Shown here piece by piece: positions 7,427 to 13,393 of a stretch of 13,569 bases of DNA (position 1 is the first letter of the stretch; the number at the start of each line of letters is the position of its first letter). This DNA comes from Sediminibacterium sp. GTDB lineage: Bacteria; Bacteroidota; Bacteroidia; Chitinophagales; Chitinophagaceae. The notes under the pieces were generated by a model. The model worked only from the letters and a program-made list of their open reading frames with translations. It had not been told where the DNA came from and made no database searches. A program made the position numbers and the translations under genes. The stretch is taken from positions 1 to 13,569 of the forward strand of contig JAGNTI010000017.1 of assembly GCA_017987615.1 (NCBI GenBank), written 5' to 3'.

Positions 7427-8426
7427 GCATCACTTTTTTTAACTGTACAATTTGCTCCAAAAATAAAGCCGTTTCTTTTTCTACACTCACAATATCATTT
7501 GATTGAATAGGGGATGCCAGTACGTGATTGCCTGCTTCCGGAATTGGAACCATTCTCTTTAAATTAGCAGGTGTACCAACCGCTTCAAACATTTCTTTCA
7601 TCGCCGAAACTTTTACTACAGGGTCCTGATTTTTTTCGTCCTTGAAATAATAGAGCGTTAATAGCGGACATTTAATTTTATTAAAATGACTAGGAATCAT
7701 AGTGGTTTCTAATAATTCTTGTAGTTCAACCACGGCTTCTAATCTATACTGGTGGTTCCAATATTTTTTATAGGTATCTGTTCTGTCTTTTAACAGATTT
7801 TCTTTTCCACCCATCACCATTCTTGCAATTTGTAAACCCCATGGGTTGTTGGTTAAAAATGCACTTGGATTGTTGATGGCAATATTTGGAGAATATAAAA
7901 CCAAGCCTGCTACGTCTTCAAAATTAGACGCTAGTTCAAGTGCTACGGTTCCGCCCGTAGACGTTCCCATTAAAATGACTTTATCGCCTAGTTGTTTACC
8001 AATCGCATAGGCTTCTTTGGCAGACTCCCATAAACTGGTAGCAGTCATATTTACAAGTGCATCGGTGGTATCAATGCCGTGTTCCGATAATCTTGCGAGG
8101 TACATATTGCATCCAAACTGCTTCGCAATATTTCTATGTACAGGGTTTCCTTCTTCCTGACTAGCGCTAAAACCATGCAAATACACAATTACATACGGTG
8201 TTTTGGCTTTGGTGCTATCATTGGCCCAAACAATGCGGGCTTCATTGTCCGGTTTTACTTTGTGGGCAGCTTCTTTGGTCTTAATGTAGCTTTCTAATGC
8301 AGCTGGCTCCGACGGTACTTGTATTAAGTTATTGTTATAAATGGGGGCTGCCGGCTTTGGGCCTAAAAAATATACAATGGCAAGCAGGGCAACCAGTACG
8401 GCTATAATTTTGAGGAAACGCTTCAT
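7416..8426 (-). CDS. Membrane-anchored alpha/beta hydrolase (lipase/esterase-like)
   Basis: Serine hydrolase of 336 residues. The N-terminus (MKRFLKIIAVLVALLAIVYF) has two basic residues followed by about 16 hydrophobic ones with no clear cleavage site, so it is probably a signal anchor placing the enzyme outside the inner membrane. The alpha/beta hydrolase fold is clear: oxyanion strand VIVYLHGFSAS (79-89), nucleophile elbow GTSTGG with Ser156, an acidic residue at Asp263 or Asp268 after LTLYYFKDE, and His301 in EAGNHVLAS. Resemblance is to the carboxylesterase/monoglyceride lipase (hydrolase_4) group; the substrate is unknown. I chose the ATG at 8426 over a TTG at 8432. It is the first gene of the operon with fabH and the lipid kinase, which points to lipid or acyl ester turnover. 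A -7 box directly precedes the ATG. Confidence 0.87.
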   Translation of the reverse strand: MKRFLKIIAVLVALLAIVYFLGPKPAAPIYNNNLIQVPSEPAALESYIKTKEAAHKVKPDNEARIVWANDSTKAKTPYVIVYLHGFSASQEEGNPVHRNIAKQFGCNMYLARLSEHGIDTTDALVNMTATSLWESAKEAYAIGKQLGDKVILMGTSTGGTVALELASNFEDVAGLVLYSPNIAINNPSAFLTNNPWGLQIARMVMGGKENLLKDRTDTYKKYWNHQYRLEAVVELQELLETTMIPSHFNKIKCPLLTLYYFKDEKNQDPVVKVSAMKEMFEAVGTPANLKRMVPIPEAGNHVLASPIQSNDIVSVEKETALFLEQIVQLKKVMHAK

Positions 8427-8429
8427 AGG

Positions 8430-8437
8430 CAAATTTA
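8430..8437 (-). promoter_or_regulatory. Promoter -7 box of the hydrolase-fabH-lipid kinase operon
   Basis: Read on the minus strand this is TAAATTTG, a full match to TAnnTTTG. Only three bases (CCT) separate it from the ATG at 8426, so transcription would start at or within the first codon. Either the mRNA is leaderless or a different promoter further upstream is used. Confidence 0.5.
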
Positions 8438-8455
8438 TAGCCGTAAATATCTTGT

Positions 8456-8477
8456 TTTAGCCTGATATTAGGGTAAA
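8456..8477. promoter_or_regulatory. 22-bp imperfect dyad, candidate operator
   Basis: The 22 bases have the form TTTA-x-CCT-x-ATAT-x-AGG-x-TAAA; 18 of 22 positions are symmetric about the point between 8466 and 8467. The dyad lies where the -33 region of the hydrolase operon promoter would be, and about 70-90 bp upstream of the typA promoter, so it could be a regulator site for the divergent pair. No regulator for it is identified. Confidence 0.4.
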
Positions 8478-8544
8478 CTAACCGTTAATTATTGGCTTTC
8501 AGGCCCATCCTTTGCTTTTATGGGGTTTCTAAGCTTATAATCCT

Positions 8545-8552
8545 TACCTTTG
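8545..8552 (+). promoter_or_regulatory. Promoter -7 box of typA
   Basis: TACCTTTG matches TAnnTTTG exactly and is identical to the boxes of ctaA and obg. The ATG at 8570 follows 17 nt later, giving a predicted leader of about 12-14 nt without a Shine-Dalgarno sequence. No perfect TTTG -33 box stands at the usual distance; TTTC at 8525-8528 is the nearest. Confidence 0.7.
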
Positions 8553-8569
8553 CAGCCTTAAAAAAGCAC

Positions 8570-10369
8570 ATGGAAATAAGAAACATCGCCATTATTGCGC
8601 ACGTTGACCACGGTAAAACTACGTTGGTTGACAAAATTTTACACGCAACAAAGGTGTTCAGAGACAATCAAGAAACAGGTGAACTTATCATGGATAGCAA
8701 TGAGCTAGAACGTGAGCGTGGTATCACCATCTTAAGTAAAAATGCATCCGTAACTTATAAGGGCGTAAAAATTAACGTTATTGACACTCCAGGTCACTCG
8801 GATTTTGGTGGTGAAGTAGAGCGTGTATTAAAAATGGCCGATGGCGTTTGCTTGTTAGTAGATGCTTTTGAAGGCCCGATGCCTCAAACAAGATTTGTAC
8901 TACAAAAAGCTTTACAATTAAACTTAAAGCCAATTGTAATTATCAATAAGGTAGATAAACCAAACTGTCGTCCTGACGAAGTGCATGACTCGGTATTTGA
9001 ATTATTCTTTAACCTAGATGCTACCGAAGAGCAATTAGATTTCCCTACTTTTTATGGTAGTGGTAAAAATGGTTGGTTCAACGATAGCTTAACGCCTTGC
9101 GATAATATCGATCCATTACTAGATGGTATCTTAAAATTTGTGCCGCCACCAAATGCAAAAACGGGTGCTACACAAATGCAAATTACATCGCTTGATTACT
9201 CAACTTTCCTTGGTCGTATTGCCATTGGTAAAGTAGAGCGTGGTGTGATCAAAGAAGGCCAAAACGTAGTGTTGGTGCAGGCTGACGGCTCTATCAAGAA
9301 AAATAAAGTGAAAGAGTTATACGTGTTTGAAGGAATGGGTAAGCGTAAAGTAACAGAAGTTGTTTCTGGTGATTTATGTGCTGTTGTTGGACTTGAAGAA
9401 TTTAACATTGGTGATACCATTGCTGATCCTGAAACACCAGAAGCATTACCAATTATTAGTGTAGACGAACCTACAATGAGTATGACATTTAGTATCAACA
9501 ACTCTCCATTCTTTGGTAAAGAAGGTAAGTTTGTTACTTCTCGTCACATTCGTGATCGTCTGATGAAAGAAACAGAAAAAAACTTAGCACTTCGTGTTGA
9601 AGAAACAGATAGTGCTGATAGCTTCTTAGTATACGGTCGTGGTATCTTACACTTAGGTGTACTTGTAGAAACCATGCGTAGAGAAGGATATGAATTAACC
9701 GTGGGAAATCCGCAGGTACTTATAAAAGATATCGACGGAAAAAAACACGAGCCTTTTGAAATATTGGTAGTGGATGTGCCTTCTGAATTTAGTGGTAAAG
9801 CCATTGATTTAGTTACACAGAAAAAAGGTGAAATGCTTGTAATGGAATCTAAAGGTGACATGCAGCATTTAGAGTTTGATATTCCTTCTAGAGGACTTAT
9901 TGGACTTCGTTCACAAATGTTAACCCAAACTGCTGGTGAAGCTGTAATGGCGCACCGCTTTAATGAGTACAAGCCTTGGAAAGGACCTATTCCTGGTCGT
10001 AACAACGGTGTACTTATTGCTAAGTTTGGTGGAACAACTACTGCTTATTCTATCGATAAGTTACAAGATAGAGGACGTTTCTTTATCGAGCCAGGTGAAG
10101 AAGTATACATTGGTCAGGTATTAGCTGAACACATTAAGCCAGGTGATTTAAATATCAACGCTGTGGAAATGAAAAAGCTAACCAACCACCGCGCAAGTGG
10201 ATCTGATGATAGCGTTCGTATTACACCAAAAACACAGTTCACCCTAGAAGAGTGTATGGAGTACATTCAACAAGATGAGTGTATCGAAGTAACACCTAAA
10301 TCTGTAAGAATGCGTAAAACGCATTTAGATGAGAATGATCGTAAAAACGCATCAAGATCTAACGGGTAA
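8570..10369 (+). CDS. typA: Ribosome-associated translational GTPase TypA/BipA
   Basis: EF-G-like GTPase that binds the ribosome and assists 50S assembly and growth under stress such as cold. The 599-residue length is normal for the family. GTPase motifs: G1 HVDHGKTT (11-18), G2 RGITI (50-54), G3 DTPGH (72-76), G4 NKVD (126-129). Domain II and the EF-G-like domain III follow, and the TypA-specific C-terminal part includes PSRGLIGLRSQML, KPWKGPIPGRNNG and LTNHRASGSDDS. The start is the ATG at 8570 (MEIRNIAIIAHVDHG); an in-frame TTG at 8492 lies upstream of the promoter box and would add 26 residues foreign to the family. Transcription ends at the strong terminator 22 nt after the stop. Codon use is regular, as expected of a well-expressed gene. 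Confidence 0.98.
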   Translation: MEIRNIAIIAHVDHGKTTLVDKILHATKVFRDNQETGELIMDSNELERERGITILSKNASVTYKGVKINVIDTPGHSDFGGEVERVLKMADGVCLLVDAFEGPMPQTRFVLQKALQLNLKPIVIINKVDKPNCRPDEVHDSVFELFFNLDATEEQLDFPTFYGSGKNGWFNDSLTPCDNIDPLLDGILKFVPPPNAKTGATQMQITSLDYSTFLGRIAIGKVERGVIKEGQNVVLVQADGSIKKNKVKELYVFEGMGKRKVTEVVSGDLCAVVGLEEFNIGDTIADPETPEALPIISVDEPTMSMTFSINNSPFFGKEGKFVTSRHIRDRLMKETEKNLALRVEETDSADSFLVYGRGILHLGVLVETMRREGYELTVGNPQVLIKDIDGKKHEPFEILVVDVPSEFSGKAIDLVTQKKGEMLVMESKGDMQHLEFDIPSRGLIGLRSQMLTQTAGEAVMAHRFNEYKPWKGPIPGRNNGVLIAKFGGTTTAYSIDKLQDRGRFFIEPGEEVYIGQVLAEHIKPGDLNINAVEMKKLTNHRASGSDDSVRITPKTQFTLEECMEYIQQDECIEVTPKSVRMRKTHLDENDRKNASRSNG

Positions 10370-10390
10370 AACTAAATAGTCTTATACTAA

Positions 10391-10420
10391 AAAGGCCTCC
10401 GCAAGCGGAGGCCTTTTTTT
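10391..10420. terminator. Bidirectional intrinsic terminator between typA and obg
   Basis: Arms 10391-10402 (AAAGGCCTCCGC) and 10405-10416 (GCGGAGGCCTTT) are perfectly complementary. On the plus strand the stem runs into seven T (10414-10420), terminating typA 22 nt after its stop. On the minus strand the same hairpin is followed by five T, so it can also end the obg transcript, about 70 nt past the obg stop. The 10421-10486 spacer holds a direct repeat TTGCGAG (10461-10467 and 10473-10479) and nothing else I can name. Confidence 0.93.
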
Positions 10421-10486
10421 ATGCAAAAAATTTTCGCGCAACAAATCAAGCACAGTTTATTTGCGAGAAGTTTTGCGAGCAAATAA

Positions 10487-11482
10487 TTATTTATTAAGTG
10501 TATCCCACAGCAAATCTTTCAGCGCACTTAATCCTGTGTTGGTCACTGAAGATATAAATACGTGTGGTACATTTTTTGGAAGTTCTTTTGAAATCGCTTC
10601 TTTTAATTCATCATCAAGCATATCCGATTTAGAAATGGCAATGATAAAATCTTTTTGAAGCATATCAGGGTTGTACTGCTCTAATTCGTTGCGCAAAATG
10701 TCAAATTCTTTTTTATGGTCATCGCTATCAGCGGGGATCATAAAAAGTAAAATGGCGTTACGTTCAATATGCCTTAAAAACCTGTGCCCTAGGCCTTTTC
10801 CTTCGGCGGCACCTTCAATAATACCGGGTAAATCGGCGATACAAAAAGAACGTGAATCTCTATATTCCACCATGCCAAGTTGTGGCGTTAAAGTGGTAAA
10901 TGCGTAGTTGGCAATTTTAGGGGTAGCTGCTGTAATAGAAGAAAGCAAAGTTGATTTTCCAGCGTTTGGAAATCCAACAAGTCCTACATCGGCAAGTACT
11001 TTTAGTTCTAAATATTTATAGCCTTCAGATCCTTCTTCTCCGGGTTGAGCGTGCTCTGGAACCTGATTGGTAGGGGTTGCAAAATTGCTATTACCCAGTC
11101 CACCTCTTCCGCCTTTTAACCAAATTATTTCTTGACCGTCGTAAAGTATTTCAGCTTCTACATTACCTGTTTCTTCATCTTTTGCTAGTGTACCTAATGG
11201 AACTTCAAGTATGATATCTTTTCCATCATGTCCGGTGCAATTATTTTTGCTTCCACCTTCACCATGTTCTGCTAATACGTTTTTAAAATAACGCATGTGA
11301 AGCAGCGTCCATAGTTGTGCGTTACCTTTTAAAATGATATGGCCACCTCTTCCGCCATCACCGCCATCGGGTCCACCTTTTGCGGTGAGTTTATTGCGCA
11401 TAAAGTGTCTAGCACCAGCGCCACCATGGCCGCTGCGACAAAAAATTCGGATGTAGTCAATAAAATTATTTCTTTCAGACAC
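10487..11482 (-). CDS. obg: GTPase Obg/CgtA, short form
   Basis: Essential large-subunit-associated GTPase with roles in 50S assembly and stress signalling. The 331-residue protein has the glycine-rich Obg fold (about 1-158, including [22 protein letters not shown] and KGGRGGLGN) and a G domain: P-loop GFPNAGKST (170-178), switch I FTTL near 195-198, G3 DLPG (217-220), G4 SKSD (284-287) and G5 SS (311-312). G4 has Ser in place of the usual Asn of NKxD. The third (OCT) domain found in Bacillus and other forms is absent. The start is the GTG at 11482: an in-frame TAA lies 27 nt upstream with no ATG, GTG or TTG in between, and the protein then begins [18 protein letters not shown] as in homologues. 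It lies 45 nt downstream of tetR but has its own promoter box. Confidence 0.97.
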   Translation of the reverse strand: MSERNNFIDYIRIFCRSGHGGAGARHFMRNKLTAKGGPDGGDGGRGGHIILKGNAQLWTLLHMRYFKNVLAEHGEGGSKNNCTGHDGKDIILEVPLGTLAKDEETGNVEAEILYDGQEIIWLKGGRGGLGNSNFATPTNQVPEHAQPGEEGSEGYKYLELKVLADVGLVGFPNAGKSTLLSSITAATPKIANYAFTTLTPQLGMVEYRDSRSFCIADLPGIIEGAAEGKGLGHRFLRHIERNAILLFMIPADSDDHKKEFDILRNELEQYNPDMLQKDFIIAISKSDMLDDELKEAISKELPKNVPHVFISSVTNTGLSALKDLLWDTLNK

Positions 11483-11514
11483 TATTTTCGTGCAACACGT
11501 ATTTTGTTAGAGTA

Positions 11515-11522
11515 CAAAGGTA
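11515..11522 (-). promoter_or_regulatory. Promoter -7 box of obg
   Basis: On the minus strand this is TACCTTTG, the same eight bases as at ctaA and typA. It lies 32 nt before the obg GTG, giving a leader of about 28 nt, and only 5 nt beyond the 3' end of tetR; its -33 region would be inside the tetR coding sequence. obg therefore need not depend on tetR transcription. Confidence 0.65.
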
Positions 11523-11527
11523 CAAGG

Positions 11528-12118
11528 TTATATGGTTAACCCGCCTACTAAAATGGTTACCATGTTTTCTTCTAATGCGGCTGCCGTAATTTTTTGTTTA
11601 GAACGGTGCCAGCTTTCGATACCACTAATGGCGTGCAATAAAATAAGCACTGCTGTTGGCGCATCAATAGGCTTGATCTCTTTGTTTTTAATACCCGTTT
11701 CAATAATCGCTGCAAGGCGCTTGCGATAAATACGACGCTGGTTTTGAAAATTGGAAAGGTAAGGATCGTTCAAATGTTTCCATTCTCTATCACTCACATA
11801 CACTTCTTCATAATTATTGACCATTTCCACAATATGGAAACGTAATATTTTTTCAATTTTCTGAATAGCAGGTATCTGTTCAGATTCTATTTCGTCAAGC
11901 TTTTGTAAAAAACGGTTGGCGACACTAAAACATAGCTCGTGTAGGAGTTCTGTTTTAGACTTAATATGATTGTACAAGCTCGCTGCTTCTACGCCCACCG
12001 ATTCGGCGAGGTCACGCATGCTGGCTGCTTTAAAGCCTTTTTCTCTAAATAAAATAGCGGCTTTACTAACGATTACGTCTTTACGGGTCGTGTTTTTTTC
12101 AGTTTTAATTCTTGCCAT
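11528..12118 (-). CDS. TetR/AcrR-family transcriptional regulator
   Basis: One-component regulator of 196 residues with an N-terminal helix-turn-helix (about 12-58: VIVSKAAILFREKGF, then MRDLAESVGVEAASLYNHIKSK, recognition helix around 44-50) and a helical C-terminal ligand and dimerisation domain (LLHELCFSVANRF onward). Ligand and targets cannot be read from sequence. TetR proteins usually repress themselves and a divergent neighbour; the 150-bp gap to the divergent pfkB-family gene contains repeated CTAA/TTAG dyads starting 16 bp before this gene, fitting autoregulation. Downstream obg is on the same strand but has its own promoter box. Some Bacteroidota TetR proteins of this look control acyl-CoA or phenylacetate catabolism, but nothing in the immediate neighbourhood shows that here. 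Start is the ATG at 12118. Confidence 0.9.
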   Translation of the reverse strand: MARIKTEKNTTRKDVIVSKAAILFREKGFKAASMRDLAESVGVEAASLYNHIKSKTELLHELCFSVANRFLQKLDEIESEQIPAIQKIEKILRFHIVEMVNNYEEVYVSDREWKHLNDPYLSNFQNQRRIYRKRLAAIIETGIKNKEIKPIDAPTAVLILLHAISGIESWHRSKQKITAAALEENMVTILVGGLTI

Positions 12119-12133
12119 AATCTTGAATTTGCA

Positions 12134-12181
12134 CTAACGTATGTTAGCGATATATGCTAAGTTATTAGTTTTTATCGTTAG
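12134..12181. promoter_or_regulatory. CTAAC/GTTAG dyad cluster, candidate TetR operator
   Basis: Contains CTAAC-N4-GTTAG (12134-12147), CTAA-N4-TTAG (12157-12168) and a further GTTAG at 12177-12181. The two dyads have the same N4 spacing and their centres lie 22 bp apart, close to two helical turns. They sit directly upstream of the tetR start and upstream of the pfkB promoter, as expected for a TetR operator region. Confidence 0.5.
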
Positions 12182-12211
12182 TTTTTACAATTTAGCCTCA
12201 AAATATTGGCT

Positions 12212-12246
12212 TTTGCCCCCTTTTGCACCTAAATAGCCTATTTTCG
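12212..12246 (+). promoter_or_regulatory. Candidate promoter of the pfkB-family gene
   Basis: TTTG at 12212-12215 (-33) and TATTTTCG at 12239-12246 (-7, one mismatch to TAnnTTTG) are separated by 23 nt, slightly longer than the usual 19-21. Transcription would start near 12250, leaving a leader of about 19 nt before the ATG at 12269. Confidence 0.45.
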
Positions 12247-12268
12247 CACCCGTAATAAATCAAAAAAT

Positions 12269-13192
12269 ATGTCTTTAGTAGTTGTAGGTTCGATGGCCTT
12301 TGATGCAATCGAAACACCTTTTGGAAAAAGTGATAGAATTATTGGTGGTGCGGGTACTTATATTGCCTGGTGCGCTTCTAATTTTACGCCTGTAAAACAA
12401 ATTTCTGTTGTTGGTGGTGATTTTCCGGAATCGGAACTTGCTGCATTAACTGCACGTGGAGTAGATTTAGAAGGTGTTCAAATCAAAAAAGACGAAAAAA
12501 CATTTTTCTGGAGTGGTCGTTACCACATGGATATGAATTCACGTGACACCCTCGAAACACAATTAAATGTGTTAGAAAACTTTGTGCCAGTTGTGCCAGA
12601 TAGTTTTCAGGATTGCGAATTTTTGATGCTTGGTAATTTAGTGCCTAGCGTACAAAGCAGCGTGATCAAGCAATTGAAAAACCGTCCAAAACTTATCGTC
12701 ATGGATACCATGAACTTTTGGATGGAAATTATGATGGATGATTTATTACACACCATTAGCCTTGTGGATGTATTGATGGTAAATGATAGTGAAGCGCGTC
12801 AATTAAGTGGTGAGTATAGCCTTGTAAAAGCGGCTAAAAAAATCATGGCCATGGGTCCTAAATATTTGATCATTAAAAAAGGAGAGCACGGTGCGCTTTT
12901 ATTCCACGAAGACCAAGTGTTTTTTGCACCAGCACTTCCATTAGAAGAAGTATTTGATCCAACCGGCGCTGGTGATACCTTTGCGGGTGGCTTTATTGGA
13001 CATATCGTTCGCACCAAAGACATTTCTTTCGAAAACATGAAAACCGCTATTATAGTGGGTTCTGCCATGGCTTCTTATTGTGTAGAAAAATTTGGTACCG
13101 AGCGTTTGAGAGAAATTAGCAAAGCAGATATTAGCGACCGAATCTCAGAATTTGTAGACCTAGTAAACTTTGACATTAAGTTAGTAGTATAA
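12269..13192 (+). CDS. PfkB-family (ribokinase-like) sugar/nucleoside kinase
   Basis: ATP-dependent kinase of the ribokinase/PfkB superfamily, 307 residues. The N-terminal substrate half has VVGSMAFDAI and GGAGTYIAW (26-34); the C-terminal half carries the family signature DPTGAGDTFAGGF (230-242), where Asp236 is the catalytic base and GAG forms the anion hole. MVNDSEARQLSG (170-181), the N-D/E-x-E region, and KKGEHGALLF (203-212) are also typical. The substrate-side GG motif is GGAGTYIA rather than the GGxxxN of ribokinase, so the substrate (sugar, sugar phosphate or nucleoside) cannot be assigned. The gene is divergent from tetR, so it may be under that regulator. No terminator follows within 140 nt; transcripts could run into the asd leader. 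Confidence 0.93.
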   Translation: MSLVVVGSMAFDAIETPFGKSDRIIGGAGTYIAWCASNFTPVKQISVVGGDFPESELAALTARGVDLEGVQIKKDEKTFFWSGRYHMDMNSRDTLETQLNVLENFVPVVPDSFQDCEFLMLGNLVPSVQSSVIKQLKNRPKLIVMDTMNFWMEIMMDDLLHTISLVDVLMVNDSEARQLSGEYSLVKAAKKIMAMGPKYLIIKKGEHGALLFHEDQVFFAPALPLEEVFDPTGAGDTFAGGFIGHIVRTKDISFENMKTAIIVGSAMASYCVEKFGTERLREISKADISDRISEFVDLVNFDIKLVV

Positions 13193-13207
13193 CCTAATTT
13201 AAAATAT

Positions 13208-13239
13208 TTTGGCGTTGTATTCAAATGCCCCTAATTTTA
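13208..13239 (+). promoter_or_regulatory. Candidate promoter of the asd leader
   Basis: TTTG at 13208-13211 (-33) and TAATTTTA at 13232-13239 (-7, one mismatch to TAnnTTTG at the last base) are separated by exactly 20 nt, the best-spaced pair in the window. Predicted transcription start is near 13243, so the RNA would begin about 6 nt before the ATG of the short lysine-rich ORF. Confidence 0.5.
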
Positions 13240-13248
13240 CATCCGAAC

Positions 13249-13293
13249 ATGAGAACATCGAAACATTCAAAACGTATTAAGAAACCACTCTAA
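13249..13293 (+). CDS. Putative leader peptide of asd, lysine-rich, 14 residues
   Basis: The short ORF ATG to TAA encodes MRTSKHSKRIKKPL: four of its 14 residues are lysine (codons at 13261, 13270, 13279 and 13282), including a Lys-Lys pair four codons before the stop. It begins just after the predicted transcription start, ends 4 nt before the antiterminator segment and is followed by an intrinsic terminator ahead of asd, whose product lies in the lysine/threonine/methionine pathway. That arrangement is the classic form of a leader peptide in ribosome-mediated attenuation. Short length means the ORF alone proves nothing; the case rests on its position and composition. Confidence 0.45.
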   Translation: MRTSKHSKRIKKPL

Positions 13294-13366
13294 CCAGGGA
13301 GGTGCTTCGTTTTGTAATGTATAAACATACGCAAGAGGCCTTCCCAAATGGGAGGGCCTTTTTTTT
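13286..13366 (+). promoter_or_regulatory. Putative attenuator upstream of asd (antiterminator/terminator switch)
   Basis: Three mutually exclusive pairings can be drawn. Region 1 (13286-13291) can pair with 13298-13304 across the leader stop codon. Region 2 (13297-13308, GGGAGGTGCTTC) can pair with 13335-13345 (GAGGCCTTCCC) in an 11-bp helix with one bulged T13303 and two G-T wobbles, enclosing a small GTAT/ATAC hairpin. That pairing uses the left arm of the terminator (13336-13346), so it would prevent termination. A ribosome waiting at the last lysine codons would leave region 2 free; one reaching the stop codon would cover it. Drawn by eye, without energy calculation. Confidence 0.45.
13336..13366 (+). 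terminator. Intrinsic terminator in the asd leader
   Basis: Arms 13336-13346 (AGGCCTTCCCA) and 13349-13359 (TGGGAGGGCCT) form an 11-bp stem with one T-G wobble and an AA loop, followed by a run of eight T (13359-13366). It ends 27 nt before the asd ATG and lies 144 nt after the pfkB stop, so it is better placed to control asd than simply to end pfkB, though it could do both. Confidence 0.88.
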
Positions 13367-13393
13367 AAACCATAAGAAACAAAAACTAAAAAA

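Noticed and set aside
8492..8569. Longer typA start at an in-frame TTG, adding 26 residues
   Set aside because: The extension lies across the promoter box and has no resemblance to the family; TypA proteins begin directly before the IAIIAHVDHGKTT strand.
9544..10005. 153-codon open frame on the minus strand inside typA
   Set aside because: It lies wholly opposite the well-conserved typA coding sequence and its translation has no recognisable domain; it is a by-product of typA codon use.
10461..10479. TTGCGAG direct repeat after obg as a mobile-element or CRISPR remnant
   Set aside because: Only two 7-bp copies with a 12-bp period; no spacers, no flanking inverted repeats and no transposase nearby.
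13240..13335. Lysine or SAM riboswitch in front of asd
   Set aside because: The leader is about 100 nt, too short for a lysine riboswitch, and I recognise no conserved core of known SAM or lysine classes. The leader-ORF explanation fits better.
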